Positions 1 through 8,360 of a stretch of 64,000 nt of DNA are shown one piece after another. Position 1 is the stretch's first letter, and every line of letters begins with the position of its first letter. A program made the translations under genes and the position numbers. This DNA is from Candidatus Bathyarchaeota archaeon (lineage in GTDB: Archaea; Thermoproteota; Bathyarchaeia; Bathyarchaeales; Bathycorpusculaceae). The notes under the pieces were generated by a model. That model ran no database searches. It was given only the letters and a program-made list of their open reading frames with translations, and was not told where the DNA came from. Location of the stretch: NCBI GenBank assembly GCA_026014745.1, contig JAOZHS010000001.1, positions 1,054,001 through 1,118,000 on the forward strand. The letters run 5' to 3'.

Positions 1-73
1 GAAACCCGTAAACAGTCGACTATGCGCGGCTGTTGGGCAAAGGTCGTCGGTTCAAATCCGGCCAGCCCCACCA
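1..73 (+). tRNA. tRNA, 3' part only (identity not determined)
   Basis: The window opens inside a tRNA gene. A canonical T-arm is visible: stem GTCGG at 46-50, loop TTCAAAT at 51-57, and stem CCGGC at 58-62. It is followed by the 3' acceptor strand CAGCCCC at 63-69, discriminator A at 70 and an encoded CCA at 71-73. A short T-run follows at 75-78. The 5' half lies outside the window, so the anticodon cannot be read. Bases 1-40 do not fold as a simple anticodon arm. AACAG at 11-15 can pair with CTGTT at 30-34, so an archaeal bulge-helix-bulge intron is possible but not proven. Confidence 0.85.
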
Positions 74-145
74 CTTTTCATATAAGCTAAGAGCTGACAA
101 GTATTCCTGAAAGGGTCCCTGAATTTTAAGGGCAAATAAATCCTG

Positions 146-1270
146 TTAGGCAAACTCGACTCCAAATTGTTTAAGGTCATTTTTTATGGAGTTGTTTAGT
201 AGTGGTAACGCGACGGCTTCATTGTACTCTGAGGCTAATTCGCCTCTGAAGTGAAGTCCAATAACCTGATTTAGTTTGACATCGACGATGCATGATCCAG
301 AATTTCCCCCGATTGTTGAACAATCATGCCGCAAAACGTTATCCACATTTTTAACTGAGTTGAATATTCCTGGTTGCAGACGTTTGACTTCATATACGTC
401 TCCGAAAACATCTTGAAGTTGCTTGGTGGTTTCCCTAGTGTCAAAAAAAGGGTAACCTACGGCAAAGACCTTTCGGTGCCCATTTGGGTCGACATCTGAA
501 TCTTCAATTGGGTCTGGCATGCTGTCTGCTATGACTAATGGGGTTGGATGTTCTCTTTCTTGGGATGTTTTTGCGACTTTTAAGAGTGCAAGGTCAGGGT
601 CAGGCGGATCATAGATTTTTAGGATTTTCTTTATTTGAAACTCTCTTGATGGCGAAGTATTGTTTTCCTCACAGTAATCTATGCGTTTTCTGGTAATTTC
701 TGTTTTGAAAATGTATTCACCTGTTTGCATGTCTTTTTCACAAAAGTACTCTGCTACATGACGGTTTGTCATTATAACGTCTTCGGCGACAAGAAAACCT
801 GTGCCTCCATATTTCTCGGTATCGGAGTGTTTGAATTCGATTCTTCCAACGCTTAAAGCTGCCTTTTCTATCATGCCGCGATATGGTTCGAGAAAATTGT
901 TCCAATCTATATCGCTGCTTGTTAGGGGTGGCTTGGCTTGGAGGTATGTGTCGTTTTCAATAAGTATCGCAGGTCTGGTGGTGAGTATGATAGAACACAA
1001 AATGCTGTTATTTTCGGATGGGGTAAGGTTTGCAAGCTCACCAAATTTTTTAATTTTTTCTAAGGCTGAGCTTGTAGCTTCAATTGTTTTCATTCTCATC
1101 AGTTTTCTTTTCTCGATCCCTAAAGGAAGCGTCTCATGCTTTATGGGAAACATGATGGGGTACGCGGTTTCGGTTTTCTCAAAAAATTGTTGTGCTTTGG
1201 TTAAATCTGGATAAAGCCGCATAATTTTTCGTATTAAAGGGCTTGTTTCTGCAGCCAAATGTTTCACCAA
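146..1270 (-). CDS. trypsin-like serine protease (S1/HtrA fold)
   Basis: Predicted cytoplasmic peptidase of 374 residues starting at TTG, with GTG as the next codon. The C-terminal half has the full chymotrypsin-fold triad: His171 in TNRHVA, Asp226 in DPDLALLK and Ser324 in GGNSGS. There is no signal peptide and no PDZ domain. The first ~150 residues are helical and charged, and I do not recognise them. In other prokaryotes, similar single-domain trypsins carry N-terminal adaptor regions in conflict or signalling systems, so a regulated intracellular protease is possible; that is inference. The gene is convergent with the tRNA and divergent from the polyprenyl synthase. The protease assignment is firm; the substrate is unknown. 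Confidence 0.85.
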   Translation of the reverse strand: MVKHLAAETSPLIRKIMRLYPDLTKAQQFFEKTETAYPIMFPIKHETLPLGIEKRKLMRMKTIEATSSALEKIKKFGELANLTPSENNSILCSIILTTRPAILIENDTYLQAKPPLTSSDIDWNNFLEPYRGMIEKAALSVGRIEFKHSDTEKYGGTGFLVAEDVIMTNRHVAEYFCEKDMQTGEYIFKTEITRKRIDYCEENNTSPSREFQIKKILKIYDPPDPDLALLKVAKTSQEREHPTPLVIADSMPDPIEDSDVDPNGHRKVFAVGYPFFDTRETTKQLQDVFGDVYEVKRLQPGIFNSVKNVDNVLRHDCSTIGGNSGSCIVDVKLNQVIGLHFRGELASEYNEAVALPLLNNSIKNDLKQFGVEFA

Positions 1271-1439
1271 ATTAAAAAGAAATGCGGCAATATTTAACCC
1301 TTGATGCCCGTCTTGCTGTTTAGAAATCGCTGCATTTTAACATAAATATTGGCGCATATTTGAAAGCTTTTAAATGCTATCCAACAAAAAACATTACAGC
1401 GCATACAAAAAATAAAGAACGGTTTTAGGCGAAATACAC

Positions 1440-2420
1440 TTGGACAAGATTCTAGAAGAAAAGGGCGGTAGGATCCGAAAAAAAATTGAAACCGTGTTAT
1501 TTTCAGGTGTCAGCGATCCTGAATTTTTATGCATCTTAAAAGAGATTAGCCGCAATTGGAAGGATGTTTATAGGCCTGCCTTAACTGCACTATCCTGTGA
1601 GGCCGTAGGTGGATCGCCAGAAGCAACAGATGATGCCGGACTTATGTTCGCTCTTGCTTCAGCAGGATTTGGTCTTCACGATGACATTATTGATCGCTCC
1701 AAAAGGAAACACTTTGGCACGACCGTTCTTGGACGCTATGGACTTCGAAGCGCTTTGCTCGTCGGCGACCTCTTAATTGTAAAAGCTTGGGCCTCTATTC
1801 AAAACAGGAACATGAGCCTTCCCATAGAGAAGCTTGAGGTTGTGGTTGAAGAGTATGGGCGGTTAAATGTGGAAATTTGTGAAGCTGAGTTTATGGAAAA
1901 TGGATGCCGAAAAAAGCTGAAAACTGATTTGAAAACTTATGAGACTATTTTGTGGAAGGCAATGGCTGAGCTTGAAGCTTGCACGAGAATCGGGGCAATT
2001 ATCGGGAACGGCGACGATAACGAAATAGATGCCTTGGCTGAATTCGGCAGACGCCTTGGCTTTGGGTACCGATTAACCGATGAAGTCAGAGATACCCTAA
2101 ACTTAGAGGGTAACCTTGTGCACCGATTAAAATATGAAAGTGTGCCTTTGCCAGTTTTGTTTGCCTCTAAGTCTTCGCACCAAAGGCATGAAAAAATAAA
2201 TTCCATCCTTCAAAAAAAAACTCTCGACTCAGCAGATATCAAAGAACTTTTAGAAATCTGCTTTGACTCCAAAGCCTTAGAATATGTTTTTGATTTAGCC
2301 AAAAGTAACTATGAAAAAAACATAGATATCCTGTCAACTATTGAACCGTCAACGGCACTTGATTCGCTTTCTTCTTTGAGTCGTCAGTCTTTTGTTAACA
2401 TAGCTGACCTAATTTTATAG
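1440..2420 (+). CDS. polyprenyl diphosphate synthase (IdsA-like)
   Basis: Trans-prenyltransferase family that condenses isopentenyl diphosphate with allylic diphosphates to make C15-C25 chains for archaeal lipids. The 326-residue length is normal for the family. The first aspartate-rich motif is intact (HDDIID near residue 81). The second reads TDEVRD near residue 218 instead of the usual DDxxD, and the conserved lysine region after it is altered. The start is TTG at 1440. The gene stands alone here with no mevalonate or lipid genes beside it, so it may be a second, specialised paralogue. Chain length cannot be told from the sequence alone. Confidence 0.85.
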   Translation: MDKILEEKGGRIRKKIETVLFSGVSDPEFLCILKEISRNWKDVYRPALTALSCEAVGGSPEATDDAGLMFALASAGFGLHDDIIDRSKRKHFGTTVLGRYGLRSALLVGDLLIVKAWASIQNRNMSLPIEKLEVVVEEYGRLNVEICEAEFMENGCRKKLKTDLKTYETILWKAMAELEACTRIGAIIGNGDDNEIDALAEFGRRLGFGYRLTDEVRDTLNLEGNLVHRLKYESVPLPVLFASKSSHQRHEKINSILQKKTLDSADIKELLEICFDSKALEYVFDLAKSNYEKNIDILSTIEPSTALDSLSSLSRQSFVNIADLIL

Positions 2421-2435
2421 CGGCTTTTCTGAAGG

Positions 2436-2696
2436 TTACTTAAGAAACCAGCCTGGGTCATCAGACATTCTGGTATTGGTGTCTAGCATGGTTGTCCATA
2501 GGGAGTCTTGCATACCTAATGGAACTTTCTGCTTATTGCAGATCTTTTTGAAACTCTTTTTGTCGTTTTTATCTAATGCCGCAACTACATCTGGAAAAAA
2601 TCTTGCATCTAAAAGACGATCCATTACCAAAGCGCACTCAAGGTAGTTTTGTCTTTTCTTATTGTATTTCTCCTCATCACTAACCTTATCGCTCAA
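2436..2696 (-). CDS. small hypothetical helical protein
   Basis: An 86-residue charged protein starting at TTG, with a good Shine-Dalgarno (AAGGAG) about 9 bases upstream. It is predicted to be all helical and ends in a DDPGWFLK motif. It has no signal peptide, membrane segment or cysteine pair. I do not recognise the family. It is convergent with the polyprenyl synthase (15 bases apart) and divergent from the MFS transporter. The ribosome binding site and clean frame support a real gene. No function is proposed. Confidence 0.6.
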   Translation of the reverse strand: MSDKVSDEEKYNKKRQNYLECALVMDRLLDARFFPDVVAALDKNDKKSFKKICNKQKVPLGMQDSLWTTMLDTNTRMSDDPGWFLK

Positions 2697-2772
2697 ATTC
2701 CTTAACTCCTTTTAAAGAAACACAAAATATAATATTAAGTTGAGTTGATTTAAAACTATGGGTAAGTGCTAA

Positions 2773-4005
2773 ATGACCAATCGATTCAAAAAGAATCCGT
2801 TTGGCATGCAGATTTCCCCAAGAAAACTCTTGATTGTAGTGTCTTTGGTCTCGGGCACCTTATCTTGGTTTTTCTTGGTCCAATGGTATTTCGACCAAAT
2901 ATTTCTCAGCTACTCCGCTGATAACTCCTGGATATATTTTGGTCTACTCTTATTCTATGGCGTTGGCGCCTTATCAGCTATAATTGGCAGTTCACTAAGC
3001 GAAATAATCAACCGCAGAAAAATCCTCGCCTCCTGGATAATATTAGGTGTAGCTGTAACTGCCTCTCTGTTCCTGTTTGAGGGAGACGCGTTCATTGTTA
3101 TATTGAGTGTGCTCTTAGGGATTTCTTTTGGGTTTGGTTTTCCAAGCTGCGCTGCATTTCTTGCGGATTCAACAGTTCCCGAAGAAAGAGCAAAAGTATC
3201 TGGAATAGCAATTCTTCTAACCTTTCTGTTGATTTTTTTGGCCTTTATCGTTATTCCTCTTCTGAATTTTGGGTTAGTGGAGATGGTGTTGTTTTTTGCA
3301 TGTTTTAGAGCTATCAGCTTAATCGGACTTGTCTTAGACAAATGCGAACGTAAACCGGGAAAAACGGGGTCATGGATTTCTATCTTGTCCTACAAAGACT
3401 TCGCCTCATACGTTATCCCTTGGATTCTTTTTAATGCCGCCGCGGGGCTACTGGGCTGGACAAACATTCCCAAAACCCCCGATTTCGAAACTGTTACCTC
3501 GCTTGGGATTCCGCTGGCTTATGGTAGCATAGCAATTTTTGGTCTTCTGGGTGGTATCGTTGCGGACCGGTATGGCAGGAAGCAACCGATTATTGTTTTG
3601 TTGGTGATGTTTGGTGTGAGTTTTGGGTTGTTAAGCTTCTTTTTGACGCCTTTGACTTTGTTTATTCATTATATTACTTATGGCGTCGCGTGGGGTTTTC
3701 TTTTGACGTTATATTTAGCTGTTCCAGGAGATTTGGCGTATGCAGGCTCCAAAGAAAAATTCTACGCAATAGGCATCATGATGCCCCTGCTTGTGTATAT
3801 GGTTTTGAGTACGGCTCCTCAGTTTCTTCTCATAAGCGTCTCTATTAGTTTTCTTGCCCCTATCCTTAGTATTCTTCTTTTCGCCTCTGTTATCCCTGTA
3901 TTTCGCGCCGCCGAAACGTTGCCTGAGAATGTGATTCGCAAAAGAAAACTCGATCAGCATTTCAAGAAACTCAACAAACTTATCGAAAAAGAAGAATCAA
4001 AATAG
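2773..4005 (+). CDS. MFS transporter
   Basis: A 410-residue integral membrane protein with about 12 hydrophobic helices in two halves. The second half has the MFS loop motif GGIVADRYGRKQP after its second helix, and the first half has a weaker counterpart, SSLSEIINRRK. This supports a major facilitator superfamily secondary transporter. The C-terminus is a short charged cytoplasmic tail. The substrate cannot be inferred. The gene lies 77 bases upstream of the ParA-like ATPase on the same strand, but functional linkage is not evident. Confidence 0.8.
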   Translation: MTNRFKKNPFGMQISPRKLLIVVSLVSGTLSWFFLVQWYFDQIFLSYSADNSWIYFGLLLFYGVGALSAIIGSSLSEIINRRKILASWIILGVAVTASLFLFEGDAFIVILSVLLGISFGFGFPSCAAFLADSTVPEERAKVSGIAILLTFLLIFLAFIVIPLLNFGLVEMVLFFACFRAISLIGLVLDKCERKPGKTGSWISILSYKDFASYVIPWILFNAAAGLLGWTNIPKTPDFETVTSLGIPLAYGSIAIFGLLGGIVADRYGRKQPIIVLLVMFGVSFGLLSFFLTPLTLFIHYITYGVAWGFLLTLYLAVPGDLAYAGSKEKFYAIGIMMPLLVYMVLSTAPQFLLISVSISFLAPILSILLFASVIPVFRAAETLPENVIRKRKLDQHFKKLNKLIEKEESK

Positions 4006-4082
4006 CCTTATTTTAGGCTTTAACTTCTACGTTATTGAAAATTATTATAAGAAACAAGCAGCTTACCACAATAGGGGTAAAG

Positions 4083-4895
4083 ATGGGTTCCCGAAGAACT
4101 TTCGCTTTCCATTCCTACAAGGGCGGCAGCGGAAAAACAACGCTGATTACTAATATTGCGGCGCTGTACGCGAAAAGTGGCTTAAACGTTGGCCTTATGG
4201 ATTTTGACCTTTACGCGCCAAGTCTTTTTTCCTATTTCAAGAAAACCCCCGAACTTTATCTGAACGATTTGCTTAGCGGAGACGCGCAGATATCTGATGT
4301 TGTGGTGGACCTTAGTTCTGAGCTAAACCTTGGCGGAAAATTTTTGGTGGGTTTTTCTAGTCCCCGAAAAGAGGATATTAACCAGATAGAAATCAAGTTT
4401 GACACCAAGTGGCAGCTTCAAGCACTTAAAAGGTTTCTGAGTGCTAAGCGGGAACTTTTCGAAGAGCACAATTTGGATTATCTGTTTTTAGATACTAGCC
4501 CCGGCATTAGGTACTGGGCGATAAATATCTTGGCAACGGCCGATTATCTTTTTCTGCTTCTCAAAGACAGCGACATTGACATTGAGGGTACCCGAAAAAT
4601 GATCAACGACATTTATGATTCCCTCTCTCGTTTTGGCTCAAAGTATTATCTTATATTGAACAAAGTTCCCGGGGCGATGCAAAACGGCGGCGTTTACAGC
4701 GTCAGTGACGAGAAAGCTTGGATAGCGGAACTTGAAAGGGTAGTGGGCGCAAAAGTTGTTGGTTCAATTCCATGTTTTTGCGATATCCAGTTTAGCCGCC
4801 ATGAATTCCTCTTTTCAATAAATCAACCAAAGCACCCCTTCTCAGTTAGAACCACCGCGTTGGCAGAAACCATAAAATCTCTAAGCCAGCAATAG
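4083..4895 (+). CDS. ParA/MinD-family ATPase
   Basis: Deviant-Walker P-loop ATPase of the SIMIBI class. The N-terminus carries the signature KGGSGKTT (residues 13-20 from this start), with the lysine that contacts the partner nucleotide in the dimer. MDFDLYAPS (switch I region) and FLDTSPG (Walker B/switch II) follow. Such proteins position DNA, chemosensory arrays or other cargo, or act as metal-cluster carriers. I chose ATG at 4083 because GGGGT lies just upstream; the frame extends back to TTG at 4035. There is no ParB homologue or amphipathic MinD tail nearby. The next gene downstream is the TIR-like protein, 60 bases away on the same strand, so the two may be co-transcribed. Confidence 0.85.
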   Translation: MGSRRTFAFHSYKGGSGKTTLITNIAALYAKSGLNVGLMDFDLYAPSLFSYFKKTPELYLNDLLSGDAQISDVVVDLSSELNLGGKFLVGFSSPRKEDINQIEIKFDTKWQLQALKRFLSAKRELFEEHNLDYLFLDTSPGIRYWAINILATADYLFLLLKDSDIDIEGTRKMINDIYDSLSRFGSKYYLILNKVPGAMQNGGVYSVSDEKAWIAELERVVGAKVVGSIPCFCDIQFSRHEFLFSINQPKHPFSVRTTALAETIKSLSQQ

Positions 4896-4955
4896 CGCTA
4901 GGTTAATCAAGCAAATTGTTAAATTCTCAGTCCTCCCTACTAATTCTCGATAAGA

Positions 4956-5606
4956 TTGAGGCCCTTTAGTGTATTCATTTGCCACAAAAAGAGTTCAGGT
5001 AAAGATTATGCTGATCACCTTAAAGCAGGCTTAGAGGAATTGGGCTATCACTCATTTCTTGACAGCAAGGACATCCCAAAACTGGTGGATGGACGCGAAG
5101 AATGGGTTGAGGTGAGAGACCGCGCACTAAAAGAAAGCACTACCTTTATTCTGATTATTACGCCTGGATTTGATCTCTCCCAGGAAGTCAAAAACGAGCT
5201 TAAACTGGCAAGGCAACAGCCAGATAAACGTTTTATCTATTTTAGGCATCGTGATCTGGGCAGAAAAATAATCGTTGACTTGGATACCGAAAAAGTCGAT
5301 TTGGGTCGACAAGAACAAGTCTCTTTTGAAACCAAAGAGGAGCTTCTCCGCTTAGCTCACGGCATCTTGCTTAAGAGTGGAATTGGCAAAGAACCTTACC
5401 CTGAGAGTACGGGTAAAGCAGCTAAACCTCAATCAGTTGAGGTGCCAAAACCTGAAGTGGCCCTTGTGTGTGCTGCATGCTCCAAACCCATAACGGGGAA
5501 GCCGCACACCGAAGTTTTGAACGGAAAAATCTATACGTTTGACTGCGATAGCTGCGCCAAAACATACCGCAGGCTAAAAAGCGTCTACGGCGAATCTTTC
5601 GAGTAA
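4956..5606 (+). CDS. TIR-like domain protein with C-terminal zinc-binding (TRASH-like) domain
   Basis: A 216-residue protein starting at TTG. Residues 4-90 look like a TIR/SEFIR flavodoxin-like fold: first strand SVFICHKK, then a helix, GYHSFLDSKDI, and the strand FILIITPGF followed by an acidic helix (NELKLAR). Prokaryotic TIR domains often cleave NAD or build signalling nucleotides; catalytic competence here is untested. A linker rich in Pro and Lys (about 145-167) leads to a treble-clef-like domain with CxxC at 172/175 and CxxC at 197/200, resembling TRASH metal-sensing domains. The neighbour upstream is a ParA-like ATPase. The combination suggests signalling or defence, by inference. Confidence 0.65.
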   Translation: MRPFSVFICHKKSSGKDYADHLKAGLEELGYHSFLDSKDIPKLVDGREEWVEVRDRALKESTTFILIITPGFDLSQEVKNELKLARQQPDKRFIYFRHRDLGRKIIVDLDTEKVDLGRQEQVSFETKEELLRLAHGILLKSGIGKEPYPESTGKAAKPQSVEVPKPEVALVCAACSKPITGKPHTEVLNGKIYTFDCDSCAKTYRRLKSVYGESFE

Positions 5607-5685
5607 GCGACATAAAGGTTGGCGTGGCGTTAGCGCTTGAAGCAAACATTCATACCCTGCCGCTTAGAGTTTTTTGTGAGGAAAA

Positions 5686-6021
5686 ATGGCTACTATTAGG
5701 CAAAGAAAAAAGGAAGTGGATATTGATTTTCCGCTTGAATCCATATGGCAGGCTATCCCAGTGGCGGTGGATGAGTCAGGTTGGGCTATTGAAGAAAAAG
5801 ATGATGCCGCCCACAAAATGGTGGTTAGAACGGATGATACGCTTACCTCTTATGGTTCCATGCTTGAGGTTGAACTAAAGCCCATAGACGAAAGCTCTAC
5901 TCATATGGTTGTTTATGGAGCAACCCCTGTCACCACAATTACTGCAACATTGGAGTTTGGGCAAACCATTGATGTTCTTGAAGATTTCGTGTTTGCGTTA
6001 GCCGACGTAATGAACCGCTAA
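5686..6021 (+). CDS. small protein, possibly START/SRPBCC-like
   Basis: A 111-residue protein starting at ATG, with GAGGAAAA just upstream as ribosome binding site. The pattern of an N-terminal strand and helix (FPLESIWQAIPVAVDESGW), several strands, and a C-terminal amphipathic helix (VLEDFVFALADVMNR) resembles small helix-grip proteins. There is no catalytic signature, so the fold assignment is tentative. It is the last gene of the possible operon with the ParA-like and TIR-like genes, 79 bases downstream of the latter. Confidence 0.6.
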   Translation: MATIRQRKKEVDIDFPLESIWQAIPVAVDESGWAIEEKDDAAHKMVVRTDDTLTSYGSMLEVELKPIDESSTHMVVYGATPVTTITATLEFGQTIDVLEDFVFALADVMNR

Positions 6022-6069
6022 AAAGCCATTTTCTAAAGAGCTATCCCTCTTTTGTATGACTTCAAATGG

Positions 6070-6750
6070 CTACTTAAAAGAAGCCGCAAGAGCCTTAACA
6101 GCCGCCGACGCGTTGCCCTTCAAATGCTCACCGTGTCCCGGAAGCAGCACCTCAAAATCTAAATCCGCAACTTTTCGAATAGACTCTCTTTCTTTGTTTT
6201 CATCCCATACAAACTGCTTTGGTCCCGTCACCACTTTTTCGCCATCCAACCGCAGGGTGTCTCCTGCAACCAGAACCTTCCTTTCTTCGTCCAGAAGCAT
6301 GATGCTGCCCTCCGTGTGTCCGGGCGTAGCAATAACCTTCAATCCTGCAATCACGTGGTTGTCCTTGAGTGTAATATCTGGGTGGACGGGTGATGCTTTG
6401 ATGAGGGAGGTGGCGGCGCGCATCAAGAGGTTTTTGGGTTTAGGGTACGGTTTTACTCCGCTTATAATCTCCCCGTCTATTGCGCTTGCGGCAAGTTGGG
6501 CGCCTGTGGCTTCTTTGAGGTCTTTTGCGCTGCCAACATGGTCCATGTGGAAATGGGTTAAAATAATGGTTGAGACGTCGCTGGCGTGATATCCAAGTTT
6601 CTCAAGTTCGGTCACAATTTTCTTGGCGTTTCCCTGTGTACCCGTATCTATTACGGTGATTTTTTCGCCGTTTACTATGAAGTAGATGTTACTGTGGGCT
6701 ATGTTGTTGCTTGCCTCATCAGCCCGATAGATGCCCTCAACAATCTTCAT
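6070..6750 (-). CDS. MBL-fold metallo-hydrolase
   Basis: Metallo-beta-lactamase superfamily hydrolase of 226 residues. The zinc-binding motif HFHMDH is present (THFHMDHVGS, near residue 65), followed by GHTEGS for the third site, AGDTL with the bridging Asp, and a terminal LLPGHGEH. The short compact form resembles glyoxalase II-like or RNA/thioester hydrolase subfamilies; the substrate is open. I chose ATG at 6750 because GGAG sits 6 bases upstream; a TTG four codons earlier would overlap that site. A TATA-like stretch at 6781-6790 on this strand fits a short leader. Confidence 0.88.
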   Translation of the reverse strand: MKIVEGIYRADEASNNIAHSNIYFIVNGEKITVIDTGTQGNAKKIVTELEKLGYHASDVSTIILTHFHMDHVGSAKDLKEATGAQLAASAIDGEIISGVKPYPKPKNLLMRAATSLIKASPVHPDITLKDNHVIAGLKVIATPGHTEGSIMLLDEERKVLVAGDTLRLDGEKVVTGPKQFVWDENKERESIRKVADLDFEVLLPGHGEHLKGNASAAVKALAASFK

Positions 6751-6950
6751 TCGAATCTCCAATTTTATTTTGGTAAGCGGCTATAAATAATTGTTAGAGC
6801 TCGATGCGTGGTCCTCTATTGTCTCATTGGCGGATGTTCCCTGTGTTTTGACGGAGTTTTCTGACACAAATTCGCTCTGTAACCCGTTTGTGGCATGTTA
6901 GAGCTGCCTTTTTGGTGCCCTCCAAACGTTTTGCTTGCTAGTACCTGAAG

Positions 6951-6960
6951 GTATATAAGG
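6951..6960 (+). promoter_or_regulatory. TATA box for 5S rRNA
   Basis: GTATATAAGG lies about 26 bases before the expected 5' end of the 5S rRNA, the normal archaeal TATA-to-start distance. It gives the 5S gene its own promoter, away from any 16S/23S operon. Confidence 0.75.
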
Positions 6961-6980
6961 TGGTGTGGGGGAGTAGTGTT

Positions 6981-7104
6981 GGGTTTGCCGGCCAAAGGGC
7001 ACGGGTTCCACCTGATCCCATACCGAACTCAGAAGTTAAACCGTGTTCCGTTTCCAGCTGTAGTGTGGTCTTAGGCCACGTGAACCTGGGAAAGCTGGCA
7101 ACCC
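6981..7104 (+). rRNA. 5S ribosomal RNA
   Basis: About 124 bases with the 5S core: loop B/C region CCTGATCCCATACCGAACTC, then AGAAGTTAAACC, and a terminal helix formed by GGGTTTGCC (6981-6989) with GGCAACCC (7097-7104). It is isolated from other rRNA genes and has its own TATA box upstream and T-run downstream. Unlinked 5S genes are common in archaea of the TACK group. Ends are placed from the terminal helix and may be off by a few bases. Confidence 0.95.
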
Positions 7105-7109
7105 TTTTT
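7105..7109 (+). terminator. T-run terminator after 5S rRNA
   Basis: A run of five T directly after the closing helix of the 5S RNA matches the oligo-T termination signal of archaeal RNA polymerase. Confidence 0.55.
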
Positions 7110-7156
7110 AATTATTGCCACCAAAAAAAGGGCAGTTTTTAGAGAGATTTAGCATA

Positions 7157-7168
7157 TCCTTATAAATG
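7157..7168 (+). promoter_or_regulatory. TATA box for the DUF1512 gene
   Basis: TCCTTATAAATG lies about 50 bases before the ATG at 7215, placing transcription start near 7188 and leaving room for the GAAGGA ribosome-binding stretch. Confidence 0.55.
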
Positions 7169-7214
7169 TGTGCTGATTGTTTTGGGAGAAATAGTGAAGG
7201 AATGAATTATTACT

Positions 7215-8360
7215 ATGATACCGCAACTTCCATCCACCTACACTAATCAGCTTGTTCCAACGGGCGGCGGCGACATACTTAGCCAAATCGTCAGTTGGGC
7301 ATTCTACGTCGTTTTCATAGTTTTCATATTCTACGGACAACGCATCCAGATGTACATCATGGTTCGCGAAGTCGAAAACAGCCTGCACAAACTCAGATAC
7401 ATCAAAGACGAAGGCAAAAAAATCGCTATAGACGCCATCAAAGAAATCGGCAAACCAACAGTTGACCCCACTGCACGCGTGGACCGCTACCTCGACTACT
7501 TCACAATCGCACCCCAAAACATGGACCCTGCAGGAATCGTCTACAAACTGGATCACATCCTAGACGTTAGAGACGAACGCCTGAAAGAAGAAATCAGACT
7601 CATGGCGCCTGCAGCAGCAAATGACGAAGTCCAAACCAACAACCTCGAAAACACCCTCGAAGCAGCAATGGCACTACACTTCATCTACAAAGTCGTACGC
7701 CACTACTACATCCAAGGCAAAAAGACACTCAGCCTCTACGTCATCATGCAACTCCAAATGATACTGCCCATGGTCATGAAGGAAGCCGAAGCCTACGCTT
7801 CAGCACTCAAAGCCTTCGCGTATGGTCAACCCATCGGAGACAGCGTCGGACCCCTCATCGCATCAAAAATGATGCGTGGATTCGAAGCACGCAAAGTCCC
7901 CAAAGACTGCGTTGTCGCAACCGTTCCATTCGAAGGACGCACCGCTTTGGTCTTGAAAGCTGAAGGTCCAGGCGGGAACGTCGGTAAACCCGGCGACGCC
8001 GTGGAACATGTCATAGAAGAAAACCAGGGCAAAATCGCCTGCCTGATCATGATTGATGCAGGTCTCAAACTGGAGGGCGAAATGGTCGGTGAAGTCTCAG
8101 AGGGCATCGGTGCAGCCATCGGTGGCCCCGGAGTCGATGCATTCAAGATTGAAGAGAAACTCGCCAAATACAAGATACGTACCTATGCTGTTATAGTTAA
8201 AGAAGACATTGGAGACGCGGTTTCACCTATGCGTAAAGAAATCAACGACGCCGTTGACACCGTAATTGAACGTGTCCGCGATGTTGTTAAGGAACGCACC
8301 AAAGAAGGCGATACAGTCATAATCGTCGGTGTCGGCAACTCTATCGGAGTCGGTCAATAA
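7215..8360 (+). CDS. DUF1512 family membrane-anchored protein
   Basis: A 381-residue protein with one N-terminal membrane helix (about 22-42), then a long soluble part in the cytoplasm. Length and layout match DUF1512, a family of roughly 370-residue archaeal proteins without known function. The C-terminal half alternates strands and Gly-rich turns, for example EGPGGNVGKPGDAVEH and TVIIVGVGNSIGVGQ at the very end, which suggests a nucleotide- or phosphate-binding Rossmann-like domain. The stop codon overlaps the start of the next gene by one base, so the two are co-translated. Codon use is rich in C-ending codons, typical of well-expressed genes in this window. Confidence 0.75.
   Translation: MIPQLPSTYTNQLVPTGGGDILSQIVSWAFYVVFIVFIFYGQRIQMYIMVREVENSLHKLRYIKDEGKKIAIDAIKEIGKPTVDPTARVDRYLDYFTIAPQNMDPAGIVYKLDHILDVRDERLKEEIRLMAPAAANDEVQTNNLENTLEAAMALHFIYKVVRHYYIQGKKTLSLYVIMQLQMILPMVMKEAEAYASALKAFAYGQPIGDSVGPLIASKMMRGFEARKVPKDCVVATVPFEGRTALVLKAEGPGGNVGKPGDAVEHVIEENQGKIACLIMIDAGLKLEGEMVGEVSEGIGAAIGGPGVDAFKIEEKLAKYKIRTYAVIVKEDIGDAVSPMRKEINDAVDTVIERVRDVVKERTKEGDTVIIVGVGNSIGVGQ

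Noticed and set aside
4035-4082. Extended N-terminus of the ParA-like ATPase
   Set aside because: The extra 16 residues precede the usual first strand and lack a ribosome binding site, whereas ATG 4083 has one.
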